NCBI GenBank assembly: GCA_014843695.1
Contig: CM026386.1
Span: 14,078,952 to 14,142,951 of the forward strand
DNA: 64,000 bases
Origin: Archivesica marissinica
Lineage: Eukaryota > Mollusca > Bivalvia > Venerida > Vesicomyidae
Reading direction: 5' to 3'
Of this stretch, positions 1 through 11,279 are shown in pieces. The translations under genes were made by a program, and so were the position numbers. Under the pieces are notes generated by a model, which did no database searches, was not told the DNA's origin, and saw nothing but the letters and a program-made list of their open reading frames with translations. The stretch's first letter is position 1. Every line of letters begins with the position of its first letter.

Positions 1-3000
1 GGATGAAGTTATAACACAGCTAGTTGTTTATCTAGGGTATATGTAGATGTTTGGATGAAGTTATAACACAGCTAGTTGTTTATCTAGGGTAAATGTAGAT
101 GTTTGGATGAAGTTATAACACAGGTAGTTGTTTATCTAGGGTATATGTAGATGTTTGGATGAAGTTATAACACAGGTAGTTGTTTATCTAGGGTATATGT
201 AGATGTTTGGATGAAGTTATAACACAGGTAGTTGTTTATCTAGGGTATATGTAGATGTTTGGATGAAGTTATAACACAGCTAGTTGTTTATCTAGGGTAT
301 ATGTAGATGTTTGGATGAAGTTATAACACAGCTAGTTGTTTATCTAGGGTATATGTAGATGTTTGGATGAAGTTATAACACAGCTAGTTGTTTATCTAGG
401 GTATATGTAGATGTTTGGATGAAGTTATAACACAGCTAGTTGTTTATCTAGGGTATATGTAGATGTTTGGATGAAGTTATAACACAGCTAGTTGTTTATC
501 TAGGGTATATGTAGATGTTTGGATGAAGTTATAACACAGCTAGTTGTTTATCTAGGGTATATGTAGATGTTTGGATGAAGTTATAACACAGGTAGTTGTT
601 TATCTAGGGTATATGTAGATGTTTGGATGAAGTTATAACACAGCTAGTTGTTTATCTAGGTTATATGTAGATGTTTGGATGAAGTTATAACACAGCTAGT
701 TGTTTATCTAGGGTATATGTAGATGTTTGGATGAAGTTATAACACAGCTAGTTGTTTATCTAGGTTATATGTAGATGGTTGGATGAAGTTATAACACAGC
801 TAGTTGTTTATCTAGGGTATATGTAGATGTTTGGATGAAGTTATAACACAGCTAGTTGTTTATCTAGGTTATATGTAGATGGTTGGATGAAGTTATAACA
901 CAGGTAGTTGTTTATCTAGGGTAGATGTAGATGTTTGGATGAAGTTATAACACAGGAAGTTGATATCTATGGTATATGTAGATGGTTGGATGAAGTTATA
1001 ACACAGGTAGTTGTTTATCTAGGGTATATGTAGATGTTTGGATGAAGTTATAACACAGGTAGTTGTTATCTAGGGTATATGTAGATGGTTGGATGAAGTT
1101 ATAACACAGGTAGTTGTTTATCTATGGTATATGTAGATGTTTGGATGAAGTTATAACACAGGTAGTTGTTATCTAGGGTATATGTAGATGTTTGGATGAA
1201 GTTATCACAGGTAGTTGTTATCTAGGGTATATGTAGATGGTTGGATGAAGTTATAACACAGCTAGTTGTTTATCTAGGGTAAATGTAGATGTTTGGATGA
1301 AGTTATAACACAGGTAGTTGTTTATCTAGGGTAAATGTAGATGTTTGGATGAAGTTATAACACAGGTAGTTGTTTATCTAGGGTATATGTAGATGTTTGG
1401 ATGAAGTTATAACACAGGTAGTTGTTTATCTAGGGTATATGTAGATGTTTGGATGAAGTTATAACACAGGTAGTTGTTTATCTAGGGTAGATGTAGATGG
1501 TTGGATGAAGTTATAACACAGCTAGTTGTTTATCTAGGGTAGATGTAGATGTTTGGATGAAGTTATAACACGCTAGTTGTTTATCTAGGGTAATGTAGTT
1601 TGGATGAAGTTAACACAGTAGTTGTTATCTAGGGTAAATGTAGATGTTTGGATGAAGTTATAACACAGGTAGTTGTTGTTTATCTAGGGTAAATGTAGAT
1701 GTTTGGATGAAGTTATAACACAGGTAGTTGTTTATCTAGGGTATATGTAGATGTTTGGATGAAGTTATAACACAGCTAGTTGTTTATCTAGGGTAAATGT
1801 AGATGTTTGGATGAAGTTATAACACAGAGTTGTTTATCTAGGTATATGTAGATGTTTGGATGAAGTTATAACACAGCTAGTTGTTTATCTAGGGTAAAGT
1901 AGATGTTTGGATGAAGTTATAACACAGCTAGTTGTTTATCTAGGTTATATGTAGATGTTTGGATGAAGTTATAACACAGGTAGTTGTTTATCTAGGGTAT
2001 ATGTAGATGTTTGGATGAAGCTATAACACAGCTAGTTGTTTATCTAGTGTATATGTAGATGTTTGGATGAAGTTATAACACAGGTAGTTGTTTATCTAGG
2101 GTATATGTAGATGTTTGGATGAAGTTATAACACAGCTAGTTGTTTATCTAGTGTATATGTAGATGTTTGGATGAAGTTATAACACAGGTAGTTGTTTATC
2201 TAGGGTATATGTAGATGTTTGGATGAAGTTATAACACAGCTAGTTGTTTATCTAGTGTATATGTAGATGGTTGGATGAAGTTATAACACAGGTAGTTGTT
2301 TATCTAGGGTAGATGGAGATGTTTGGATGAAGTTATAACACAGGTAGTTGTTATCTATGGTATATGTAGATGGTTGGATGAAGTTATAACACAGGTAGTT
2401 GTTTATCTAGGGTAGATGTAGATGTTTGGATGATGTTATAACACAGGTAGTTGTTTATCTAGGTTATATGTAGATGTTTGGATGAAGATATAACACGGGT
2501 AGTTGTTTATCTAGGGTATATGTAGATGTTTCGATGAAGTTATAACACAGGTAGTTGTTTATCTAGGGTAGATGTAGATGTTTGGATGAAGTTATAACAC
2601 AGCTAGTTGTTTATCTAGGGTATACGTAGATGTTTGGATGAAGTTATAACACAGACAATTGTTTATCTAGGGTAGATGTAGATGTTTGGATGAAGTTATA
2701 ACACAGGTAGTTGTTTATCTAGGGTAGATGTAGATGTTTGGATGAAGTTATAACACAGGTAGTTGTTTATCTAGGGTATATTTAGATGTTTAGATGAAGT
2801 TATAACACAGGTAGTTGTTTATCTAGGGTAGATGTAGATGTTTGGATGAAGTTATAACACAGGTAGTTGTTTATCTAGGGTAGATGTAGATGGTTGGATG
2901 AAGTTATAACACAGCTAGTTGTTTATCTAGGGTAGATGTAGATGGTTGGATGAAGTTATAACACAGCTAGTTGTTTATCTAGGGTATATGTAGATGTTTG

Positions 3001-4290
3001 GATGAAGTTATATCACAGCTAGTTGTTTATCTAGGGTAAATGTAGATGTTTGGATGAAGTTATAACACAGGTAGTTGTTGTTTATCTAGGGTAAATGTAG
3101 ATATTTGGATGAAGTTATAACACAGCTAGTTGTTTATCTAGGGTAAATGTAGATGTTTGGATGAAGTTATAACACAGCTAGTTGTTTATCTAGGTTAAAT
3201 GTAGATGTTTGGATGAAGTTATAACACAGGTAGTTGTTTATCTAGGGTAGATGTAGATGTTTGGATGAAGTTATAACACAGGTAGTTGTTTATCTGGGTT
3301 ATATGTAGATGTTTGGATGAAGTTATAACACAACTAGTTGTTTTTCTAGGGTATATGTAGATGTTTGGATGAAGTTATAACACAGCTAGTTGTTTATCTA
3401 GGTTATATGTAGATGGTTGGATGAAGTTATAACACAGGTAGTTGTTTATCTAGGGTAGATGTAGATGTTTGGATGAAGTTATAACACAGCTAGTTGTTTA
3501 TCTAGGTTATATGTAGATGGTTGGATGAAGTTATAACACAGCTAGTTGTTTATCTAGGTTATATGTAGATGTTTGGATGAAGTTATAACACAGGTAGTTG
3601 TTTATCTAGGGTAAATGTAGATGTTTGGATGAAGTTATAACACAGGTAGTTGTTTATCTAGGGTAGATGTAGATGTTTGGATGAAGTTATAACACAGGTA
3701 GTTGTTATCTAGGGTATATGTAGATGTTTGGGTGAAGTTATAACACAGGTAGTTGTTATCTAGGGTATATGTAGATGTTTGGATGAAGTTATAACACAGG
3801 TAGTTGTTATCTAGGGTATATGTAGATGTTTGGATGAAGTTATAACACAGGTAGTTGTTTATCTAGGGTATATGTAGATGGTTGGATGAAGTTATAACAC
3901 AGCTAGTTGTTTATCTAGGGTAAATGTAGATGTTTAGATGAAGTTATAACACAGCTAGTTGTTTATCTAGGGTAAATGTAGATGTTTGGATGAAGTTATA
4001 ACACAGCTAGTTGTTTATCTAGGGTATATGTAGATGTTTGGATGAAGTTATAACACAGCTAGTTGTTTATCTTGGGTATATGTAGATGTTTGGATGAAGT
4101 TATAACACAGGTAGTTGTTTGTCTAGGGTATATGTAGATGTTTGGATGAAGTTATAACACAGCTAGTTGTTTATCTAGGGTATATGTAGATGTTTGGATG
4201 AAGTTATAACACAGCTAGTTGTTTATCTAGGGTATATGTAGATGTTTGGATGAAGTTATAACACAGCTAGTTGTTTATCTAGGGTACATG
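1..4290. repeat. 52-bp satellite array
   Basis: About 82 head-to-tail copies of a 52-bp unit (GGATGAAGTTATAACACAGC at its start, TATCTAGGGTATATGTAGAT near its end). Copies differ mainly at a few recurrent sites: CAGCTAG or CAGGTAG, GGGTATATG or GGGTAAATG or GGGTAGATG, and GATGTTT or GATGGTT. Variants recur in runs, which suggests duplication of multi-unit blocks. The left end is outside the window. The units carry stops, and no gene is seen. Confidence 0.97.
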
Positions 4291-4516
4291 TAAATGCTTG
4301 GATGAAGTCGAAGCAGCCGATTGTTCTTCAAGAATATTGACAGTAGTTGATCGCTCAGGTACATTCTGCATAGCGGCGGAAGTGAGCAATGGCGAAGCAC
4401 GTGCATCAACGGAAGACTGTTTCCGGTATTTCCCGCCGTTTGCTGTTTCGAATAGCATGTGTATGCGCATTCTTCTATTATTTGTGCTATGTGTACCGCA
4501 ATTTGCAATCCGATAC
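4291..4516. other. Unique sequence between two satellites, weakly open on both strands
   Basis: This 226-bp stretch breaks from the 52-bp unit after GGATGAAGT. It is open on both strands; the minus-strand reading is Ser/Ala-rich (it contains SAAMQNVPERSTTVNI). I recognise no domain and see no convincing splice-site pair. It may be an exon fragment or an old element remnant. Confidence 0.2.
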
Positions 4517-4725
4517 AATATATATCAAGGTCATCATATAGCAAGGTCATCATATATCAAGGTCATCATATATCAAGGTCATCATATATCAAGGTCATCA
4601 TATATCAAGGTTATTATATAGCAAGGTCATCATATATCAAGGTCATCATATAGCAAGGTCATCCTATATCAAGGTCATCATATATCAAGGTCATCATATA
4701 GCAAGGTCATCATATATCAAGGTCG
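4517..4725. repeat. 18-bp minisatellite (ATATATCAAGGTCATCAT)
   Basis: About 11 to 12 copies of an 18-bp unit, with ATATATCAAGG and ATATAGCAAGG variants interspersed. Because 18 is a multiple of 3, it gives a spurious repetitive open frame. Confidence 0.95.
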
Positions 4726-4884
4726 TCTGATTTCTAATATTAACATTTTTAGATGTGCAACAATGTAGATTATTCTGCATCTGTGTGTTATGTGGTATTA
4801 GTTTCTTTGGTTTATGCATTACTGAACCGGAATTAGTAACAAGGCTTGCTGTACACGCACATTTAACCTTCACGTATATTCTCA

Positions 4885-5137
4885 GTGGCCCAGTGGTTAA
4901 GGCCTCTGCCTATGGAGCAGAAGGTCGATGGTTCGAACCTCGTCAGGGGATTGTTCTGATATGGCCGGTTGGTGAGCCGTCAGCTAGTTAAATAATGGTT
5001 ACCGATTGCCTACCAGCCTGGCGCCAGGCATACACGCATATGATTCGGGAAGTACTGTTGTTCATAAGAAGAGGTGTCTCATAAGTCAGAAATGGCTGGC
5101 CCTTTAAATACGGGTTACACTATAATAAAAACAAACA
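4885..5137 (+). mobile_element. SINE-D, tRNA-derived
   Basis: The head resembles a tRNA: a box-A-like GGCCCAGTGGTTAAGGCC, a perfect anticodon-type stem TCTGC/GCAGA around a 7-nt loop, and the box-B-like GGTTCGAACCTC. The body contains GGTTACCGATTGCCTACCAG and a segment around GGAAGTACTGTTGTTCATAA, and it ends in an A-rich tail. The same order recurs immediately downstream. Confidence 0.75.
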
Positions 5138-5142
5138 CATTA

Positions 5143-5470
5143 TAGTAGCATAGTTGTTAAGGCCTCCGGAGCGGGATGTCGACGCTTCGAACATCGCCAG
5201 GGGTACAATGTGGTATGTCCGGTTTGTGCGCGAGCGGCCAGATAGTTAAATAATGGTTACTGATTGCCTAATCCCAGTATTTGGCACTAGTTACCTCCCC
5301 ATATACTGATGTATCAGGAATGTAACGTGATAATAACGTCCACCTATTGAACTACTGATTGCCTATCAGCCTGGCGCCTGGCCTGCAAGGACATGGTTCT
5401 GGAAGTACTGATGTTCATAAGTGGTGTCTGAGCAGTTAGGAATAGCTATCCCCTTCAATAGTGTCGCTAT
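5143..5470 (+). mobile_element. SINE-D, second diverged copy
   Basis: The sequence repeats the head (TAGTTGTTAAGGCCTC, then TTCGAACATCG) and the body (GGTTACTGATTGCCTA, then CTGATTGCCTATCAGCCTGG and GGAAGTACTGATGTTCATAA) of the adjacent SINE-D. The middle is rearranged, since the GATTGCCTA segment occurs twice. Confidence 0.6.
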
Positions 5471-5471
5471 A

Positions 5472-5625
5472 GTGTGTGTGTTTTACGTTTTATTCATCGT
5501 CGCTACCGTTTGTCCATATGAGCGACGCCTCCTGAAGAGATTAGTCATTATAGATTTATGGAGGATAGTGCAATGATACAGACAGAGACCCATTCCAGAG
5601 TCTTCTCTGGTTATTTTACGTCGCT
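5472..5625 (-). mobile_element. SINE-A, truncated (3' half)
   Basis: Matches the 3' half of the family read from its tail: TTTTACGTTTTATTCATCG, ATATGAGCGACGCCTCCTGA, GGAGGATAGTGCAATGATAC, CAGAGACCCATTCCAGAGTC. It breaks off after GGTTATTTTACGTCGCTG, so the tRNA-like head is missing. Confidence 0.85.
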
Positions 5626-5925
5626 GTAGTAAGCAAACACATTACTTTATAGCTTCTGTATGGTTATCGTCTTGTATATGTATTGCTTACAGATGAGTGC
5701 ATAATATATTTGAATATTTAAGGTATACTTTTATCTTACGTTACCGTTACGTAAGTCACGTTAGCAAGCTAATTTTCAATTTCTTGATGTGGCACGTGCA
5801 CCCAAATACGCTTAATTCATGCATTCATACGCGTTCTGATCAAACTCCATATGATATGATTGTGACTGTTGCAAAATTAGAGCACCGTACGTATACTGCC
5901 CAGCTATGGGAGACGTTAGTCACAT

Positions 5926-6211
5926 GTGTGTTTTACGTTTATTTATCGTCGCTACCAGTTGCCCATATGAGCGACGCCTCCTGAAGATATTAGTCCTTTT
6001 AGATTTTGGAGGATAGTGCATGATACAGACAGAGACCCATTCCAGAGTCTCCTCTGGTTCGTTTACGTGCACGGTGTAAAGCACCGACACGAGACCTCGG
6101 CTTAACGTCCCATCTGAAAGACTGTTAATTGTATTAGGGTCAGACGTGGGATCGAACCTGCGATCCCTGGATTACCAGTCCAACGTGTTACCACTGGACT
6201 ACAGATCCGTC
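5926..6211 (-). mobile_element. SINE-A, full length
   Basis: Read on the minus strand it starts with a tRNA-like head: ACGGATCTGTAGTCCAGTGG, an anticodon-type arm with loop CTGGTAA (GGT at the anticodon position, so tRNA-Thr-like by inference), and the box-B-like GGTTCGATCCC. The body follows (CTTTCAGATGGGACGTTAAG, CGGTGCTTTACACCGTGCAC, TGGGTCTCTGTCTGTATCAT), then the tail GGTAGCGACGATAAATAAAC and a short ACACA end. The window holds about a dozen copies in both orientations. Confidence 0.9.
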
Positions 6212-6461
6212 TGTAAGTTAGTCACATAGCTCGATGGATATTTATATAGGTTAGGTAATTTAAAACTGATATATCGCTCGCCCACATGGTTCGCCGGAGG
6301 CGAGGGTAAATAAGCGCAATCATCATAATCATCATCATCATCATCATCATCTTAAAACTGACCAATATATATATATTAGCAAGATTCAGTTAAATGTCAT
6401 TGATTAAAGAGTTACTAACCCATTAATTGCTTTTATTTCTTGTTTTTGTTTATATTTAAGT

Positions 6462-6520
6462 TTATTTAACGTCGCTACTGGGTGCCCATTTGAGCGACGA
6501 GCAATTTCCCTTTTTCATTG
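6462..6520 (-). mobile_element. SINE-F tail fragment
   Basis: TTTATTTAACGTCGCTACTG followed by GTGCCCATTTGAGCGACGAG matches the tail of the SINE-F copies near 9968 and 35038. The rest of the element is absent. Confidence 0.6.
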
Positions 6521-6768
6521 TTGCCCATTACTCGTTTGTACCCGGGTATGTATATTATTTGTGTGTGCTGTACACCCATATTTTAATTAATACATATTTA
6601 ATATTTGATTGTTATTTTTAATAATTTAATGTATATCAAAATGGTGATATATTCAATATGTTAGAAAAAGAACAAATATTTACAATGTTATCTATGCAAC
6701 ATATTTAGAACGGCATTAAGCTGTTTGTTATATGGGAGCGGTGCATCTAAGTACCTTAGTTAGCAAAG

Positions 6769-7308
6769 TATACTAGAGGATATAGAAAACGCACACCTAC
6801 ATTATATACTAGAGGACATAGAAAACGCACACCTACATTATATGCTAGAGGACATAGAAAATGCACATCTACATTATATACTAGATGACATAGAAAACGC
6901 ACACCTACATTATATACTAGAGGACATAGAAAACGCACACCTACATTATATACTAGAGGACATAGAAAACGCACACCTACATTATATACTAGAAGACATA
7001 GAAAACGCACACCTACATTATATATTAGAGGATATAGAAAACGCACACCTACATTATATACTAGAGGACATAGAAAACGCACATCTACATTATATACTAG
7101 AGGACATAGAAAACGCACACCTACATTATATACTAGAGGACATAGAAAACGCACACCTACATTATATACTAGAGGACATAGAAAACGCACACCTACATTA
7201 TATACTAGAGGACATAGAAAACGCACACCTACATTATATACTAGAGGACATAGAAAACGCACACCTACATTATATACTAGAGGACATAGAAAACGCACAC
7301 CTACATTA
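6769..7308. repeat. 36-bp minisatellite made of the MITE terminal repeat
   Basis: Fifteen tandem units, each the 28-bp terminal repeat plus 8 bp (CTACATTA) of the element's inner flank. The related element at 22591-22810 has this block only once, so the array arose by expansion inside the element. With a period of 12 codons it is open on both strands (LVYNV... and DIENAHLHYILE repeats). These are not proteins. Confidence 0.95.
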
Positions 7309-7486
7309 TATGATTATTATTACACGAAAACGAAATACGAAGGATTCCATCAAAGATATATCACATCTTTATTACAAAACACAAACTGCCTACCAAAATG
7401 TTTAAAACTATATATTTATATAGTTATTGTTTTTCATGTAAAAACACACTTATCCGAAGTGTGCGTTTTCTATGTCCTCTAGTATA
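6769..7486. mobile_element. TIR element (MITE) with one end expanded into an array
   Basis: The outer ends are inverted copies of TATACTAGAGGACATAGAAA followed by ACGCACAC; the right end (7458-7486) reads GTGTGCGTTTTCTATGTCCT then CTAGTATA. Between the array and the right end, the interior (about 7309-7457) is nearly identical to the reverse complement of the 220-bp element at 22591-22810. TA at the outer ends suits a Tc1/mariner-type target duplication (inference). There is no transposase frame, so it is non-autonomous. Confidence 0.88.
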
Positions 7487-7566
7487 CATGCGTTATCCAT
7501 TAGGAGTGACCGACGGCCAGTTATTCTCGGATATATAATTAACCATGACTTCTACATCATTTGCAG

Positions 7567-7618
7567 TACCAACGAAAGCAGTCGATAAGGAAGATCGATA
7601 CAGTGTTCCAAATCAAAG
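7567..7618 (+). other. Possible small exon upstream of the membrane-protein gene
   Basis: A good acceptor (ATCATTTGCAG) precedes 52 bp of open sequence ending AAAG/GTGATA. Read in the frame leaving one base at the 3' end, it could splice in phase to the exon at 11280 (one base plus AA). The length is short and no domain is visible, so this is only a candidate. Confidence 0.2.
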
Positions 7619-7654
7619 GTGATAAGGATAATAGTGTCGGTGTCACGAGCGTAC

Positions 7655-8187
7655 TTAAAGGGACATTACATCGCAAAAACCAAATCAAATGCATGTTTTC
7701 GTGTATAAATGCATTGCAACTACAAATTCTTCTGAATACATTCGAACACTAACATTGAATCAATAAACAAGTTTTTGTGTTATCTACAAACTTTCAAAAG
7801 TTAAAGTAGGAGTTCCGGTAATCCATGCTCCTGCAATGACATTATTTTGTTTGCCATTGGAGTCAACACTAAGTGCGCGATACTTTCATAATAGAGATAA
7901 TTTAACTAAGATTAGTCTACAAAGAAATATGCATATGCACAAATGTGATATATAACGGTAAATATGTACGATAAATCATCGTGTTATTCAGGATACCCGC
8001 ATTATATTGCACGAATGTCGACCTTATTTACATTATTTTGTTATGTCAACAAACCGCGTATACGGCGCTTGTTTATTTGTTGAAATAATCAGTTTTTGAG
8101 GCAAATATTGGAAAATAAATTATACCATATAATAGGAAATTACCTTCTGCAGACATTTGCGTTTTCACCGATGTAGTGTCGCTTTAA
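7655..8187. mobile_element. TTAA-flanked MITE, copy 1
   Basis: The left end TTAAAGGGACATTACATCGC faces GATGTAGTGTCGCTTTAA on the right. Interior blocks shared with copies at 18125 and 61088 include AATTCTTCTGAATACATTCG, GAATCAATAAACA, GATATAACGGTAAAT and TTATGTCAACAAACCGCGTA. There is no coding capacity. Ends in TTAA would suit a piggyBac-like target, but that is inference. Confidence 0.85.
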
Positions 8188-8546
8188 AGGTCACGGAAAC
8201 GGAAAAAATGACAATACTAATATTACACGATGTTTGAACATAATAGTAAATTATTAAATGTTCAATCACATACAAATATACAATCACCTACTTTAATATG
8301 CTGCAACTTTCATTGTGGTAGTGGACGGGTGGGTTAATATGTTACTAGCAGCTGCGCTAATTCTATGCTGACATACCTCCCTTGATTATTTGAATTATTG
8401 ACGTCATTAAGTACATCATATGATCAGCTTTTTATCCCCACCAAAATAATATCGTTATCGGATAGCTAAATACTATATAATCTGTTTCTTACTGTCGGCT
8501 AAGTATGAACATTAAGATATTACTGGAAACCGACCACTGTTCTCTG
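8188..8546. other. AT-rich intergenic sequence
   Basis: I see no gene, tandem repeat or recognisable element here. Confidence 0.5.
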
Positions 8547-8735
8547 TGCGTGTTTTACGTTTATTTATCGTCGCTACCGGTTGCCCAAATGAGCGACGCT
8601 TCCTGAAGAGATTAGTCATTTTAGACTTTGGAGGATAGTGCAATGATACAGACAGAGACCCATTCCAGAGTCTCCTCTGGTCCGTTGACGTGCACGGTGT
8701 AAAGCACCGACACGAGACTTCGGTTTAACGTCCCA
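8547..8735 (-). mobile_element. SINE-A, truncated
   Basis: Starts with the family tail (TGTTTTACGTTTATTTATCG) and continues to the GTTTAACGTCCCAT segment, where it stops. The sequence after it, TTTTGGAGGATAGTGCACTG, repeats an internal SINE-A block, so there is a local rearrangement at the break. The head is absent. Confidence 0.85.
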
Positions 8736-9010
8736 TTTTTGGAGGATAGTGCACTGATTGAGTCCGTCTGTCACTGTTCTCAGCTATCAGGCAATGTGTT
8801 ATGGTTGGTTGAGCCGAGTCAATGCTGTATGAGCAAAACTAGCCAATTCAATGGAAAGAGCTGAGGAATGTTGTTACGTTTATTGAACTTACAATGTGTA
8901 ACGCGAAGTTAGAAGAATTAGCGCCAATTCCATGGCAACTGTTTGTCTGTGTACAAATCAATAATGTCGCCATTGTGTATGATTCAAGTTGGAATTTGAA
9001 TGTCACCAAT

Positions 9011-9243
9011 GTGTGTGTGTTTTACGTTTATTTATCGTCGCTACCGGTTGCCCATATGAGCGACGCCTTCTGAAGAGATTAGAAATTTTAGATGTGTGGA
9101 GGATAGTGCAATGATACAGACATATATCCACCGACACGAGACTTCGGTTTAAAGTCCCATCTGAAAGACTTTTAATTTTATTAGGATCAGACGGGGGATC
9201 GAACCTGCGACCCCTGGATTACCAGTCCAGCGTGTTACCAACA
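9011..9243 (-). mobile_element. SINE-A with an internal deletion
   Basis: Tail, ATATGAGCGACGCCTTCTGA and GGAGGATAGTGCAATGATAC are followed directly by CACCGACACGAGACTTCGG, skipping the CCATTCCAGAGTCTCC block. The head end GATCGAACCTGCGACCCCTG and ACCAGTCCAGCGTGTTACCA is present but its outer edge is lost. Confidence 0.85.
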
Positions 9244-9499
9244 AATAACTTAAAGGTTATATAACGCTTGTTCTGCTCAGTATTAAGTTGTGGAGAAGAT
9301 AAGATAAGATAAATTTGATTTTGTGTCGGCAAGATAGCAACAGTACCACACTCGCTCTGAGTGAGCCTTTGAACCGACTATATATAACATAAACTAATGG
9401 TAACATCTATACAATTAGAATCACTGATACTAGTATGCATAGTATGAGAAGGTTCCAATGTGTCCGTCCGTCCGTCTGAGACACATTCCTAGAATCATC

Positions 9500-9608
9500 G
9501 ACCTTTAGCAACCCAGCTGGATATCTTCCAGGTCGATCCCGAGAAGGGCTCGAACCCACAGCGGACGGGTCAGGTCCAAGTGATTATCAGTCAATGACGT
9601 TGACAAGG
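9500..9608 (-). mobile_element. SINE-G head fragment
   Basis: The minus strand reads like the tRNA-like head of the SINE at 46826-47065: CCTTGTCAACGTCATTGACT, an AATCACTTGGACC variable-arm-like stretch, then GTGGGTTCGAGCCC as box B. Only this end is present. It abuts a SINE-C copy. Confidence 0.5.
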
Positions 9609-9609
9609 T

Positions 9610-9800
9610 ATCTGTATTCCGCGCTCGCTTCTCATCAATGTAACCCGGGTTCGATCCATGGACCGGGAAGTATGTGAGATGGTAGGTGGTCGCCAGATCG
9701 GACAGGTGGGTTTTCTCTGGGTATTCCGGTTTCCTTCCACACAAATGACCGCATTTACGCTTTCGATCGCGCCAACGAGAGTGATTAATAACATTATATG
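9610..9800 (+). mobile_element. SINE-C
   Basis: The head fragment CGCTCGCTTCTCATCAATG and the box-B-like GGGTTCGATCC lead into GGGAAGTATGTGAGATGGTA, CCAGATCGGACAGGTGGGTT, a GGTATTCCGGTTTCCTTCCA block and GCCAACGAGAGTGATTAATA. The 3' tail is truncated. Confidence 0.8.
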
Positions 9801-9967
9801 TACCAATACGGTTGTACCTCAACTGTGTTGTGTTGTCCATGCAAATTGTATAGCTTAAAATCTATGAATTGTTTTAACCAGCACCATCAGAACAGACGGA
9901 ACAAAGAAATATATAAGGATTTTGCCCACACAGACAGCACCAGAAAGAGGTATAATTATGATTTTAT

Positions 9968-10112
9968 TTTTAATTTAAATTTATTTAACATCGCTACCGG
10001 TATCCCATTTGAGCGACGGGCAGTTCACCTAACAACACCTTTTCTGGGCTCCAGCGGTTAACCAGTACTTGGTGCACCAACCTCCGTAGGAAACTGCCAA
10101 CTTTTTCATATT
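9968..10112 (-). mobile_element. SINE-F, truncated
   Basis: The order TTTATTTAACATCGCTACCG, CCCATTTGAGCGACGGGCAG, TAACAACACCTTTTCTGGGC, TTAACCAGTACTTGGTGCAC and GGAAACTGCCAACTTTTTCA is shared with copies near 35038 and 56390. The tRNA-like head, which those copies keep on the right, is missing. Confidence 0.8.
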
Positions 10113-10180
10113 ATTGACTGTCCTTTTATAGGTCATTGGGGAACAGTCATAGCTCATGGTATATTGTTGAAATCATAAAA

Positions 10181-10421
10181 CTATACTGACACCATAAAAA
10201 CAACTGTGCACTTTTATATTGAGCGTTCATTTTTGGTTACACATTTTAGAATTATGGATTTTACTATCATGAGTGAAGAAAATAATCCGTCACACATTGC
10301 ACAAATTGACGCAATATTCGCACATTTTGATACCAATGTTGCCTATATTTTCTTTCTAAAAGGATATAAAATGTACCTCTAAGTAAGGCAAGTGTACAGT
10401 TTCTTTTTGGTGTCAGCATAG
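10181..10421. mobile_element. MITE with CTATRCTGACACCA ends, short form
   Basis: The left end CTATACTGACACCATAAAAA and the right end TTTTTGGTGTCAGCATAG are inverted copies. Both subterminal blocks match the 1.3-kb element at 16781-18088 in inverted orientation, for example TTTATATTGAGCGTTCATTT and TTAGAATTATGGATTTT. It is therefore an internal-deletion derivative of the same family. Confidence 0.88.
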
Positions 10422-10452
10422 CATAGGAGAGGACCGAATCTAATTCTAATTC

Positions 10453-10690
10453 GTGGAAATCGTAATAGCGCAGTGGATGCGCGTTCGCTTCAGGTGCGAA
10501 TGGTCTGGAGTTCGAACCCCGCTGGAGCCGTTACGAGTGTGCCCTTAGACAAGGCATTTAAATTCCACATTGCCTCTTCTCTCTCCTTCGTGGCGATGTA
10601 TTCCATCAGGAATGAGGTCTTGAGAGTTATTAATATAAGTTGAAAGAACTTGTTTCGCAATCGAGCTCAAATAAATTTGTATAAACTAAT
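10453..10690 (+). mobile_element. SINE-B
   Basis: The tRNA-like head has the box-A-like AATAGCGCAGTGGATGCGCG, an anticodon-type arm TTCGC/GCGAA with loop TTCAGGT (CAG at the anticodon position, so tRNA-Leu-like by inference) and the box-B-like GGAGTTCGAACCCC. The body holds GCCCTTAGACAAGGCATTTA, TTGCCTCTTCTCTCTCCTTC and GGTCTTGAGAGTTATTAATA, and the tail is CGCAATCGAGCTCAAATAAA. Seven copies or fragments occur in the window. Confidence 0.88.
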
Positions 10691-11279
10691 CTAATGTTGT
10701 TATACCTTGTGGGCTAACCCATTTGTGTATGTATATAATACTTATATGGTTATTATTTGATTCACAGCTAACCCCCATATCTGAAGGCCGTTTCCCCTAT
10801 CCGCCACCTGAGGACCCGCTGGGTAGGGGATGGTCGCCCCACTACTGAATTGGAAGCAGCATGGACCCAGTCTGCATCATTCAATATGGCTTGCTGTAAA
10901 AGCTATCGCCTAATCACGTGACTAGTGGGCGGAACTATAATCTCATCGGCGCCATGTTAACTGGATCACTTTTCTCATCTGCGTTTCTACCTTTTGCTAG
11001 CTGATGTCCATGTAATTTTAATGTATGCCTTTATATAATGTTAAATACGAAAATCTCGAAGACAATATTTTGTATACTCGTATGTTTCGAATGATCTCAT
11101 ATTGAAAGCAAACATCACACTATTGTTATTTTATTCACAGATTACATACGAATGGATATGGCTTCAGACAATACGTATATATTATTTTTCTTGCATAGCT
11201 GGTAGATTTGTGATATTAATATTGATTGTAATGTTGACATGCTTGCAACTAGACACATACTATCGATATTAAATTTCAG

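Noticed and set aside
1..4290. CRISPR-like array
   Set aside because: Contiguous 52-bp units with no unique spacers in a eukaryotic genome; it is a plain satellite.
6140..6211. Functional tRNA genes
   Set aside because: tRNA-like boxes here and elsewhere are SINE heads: the acceptor and T stems are imperfect and a SINE body always follows.
6756..7405. 180- and 187-codon repeat proteins on both strands
   Set aside because: Both are the 36-bp terminal-repeat array, whose period is a multiple of 3.
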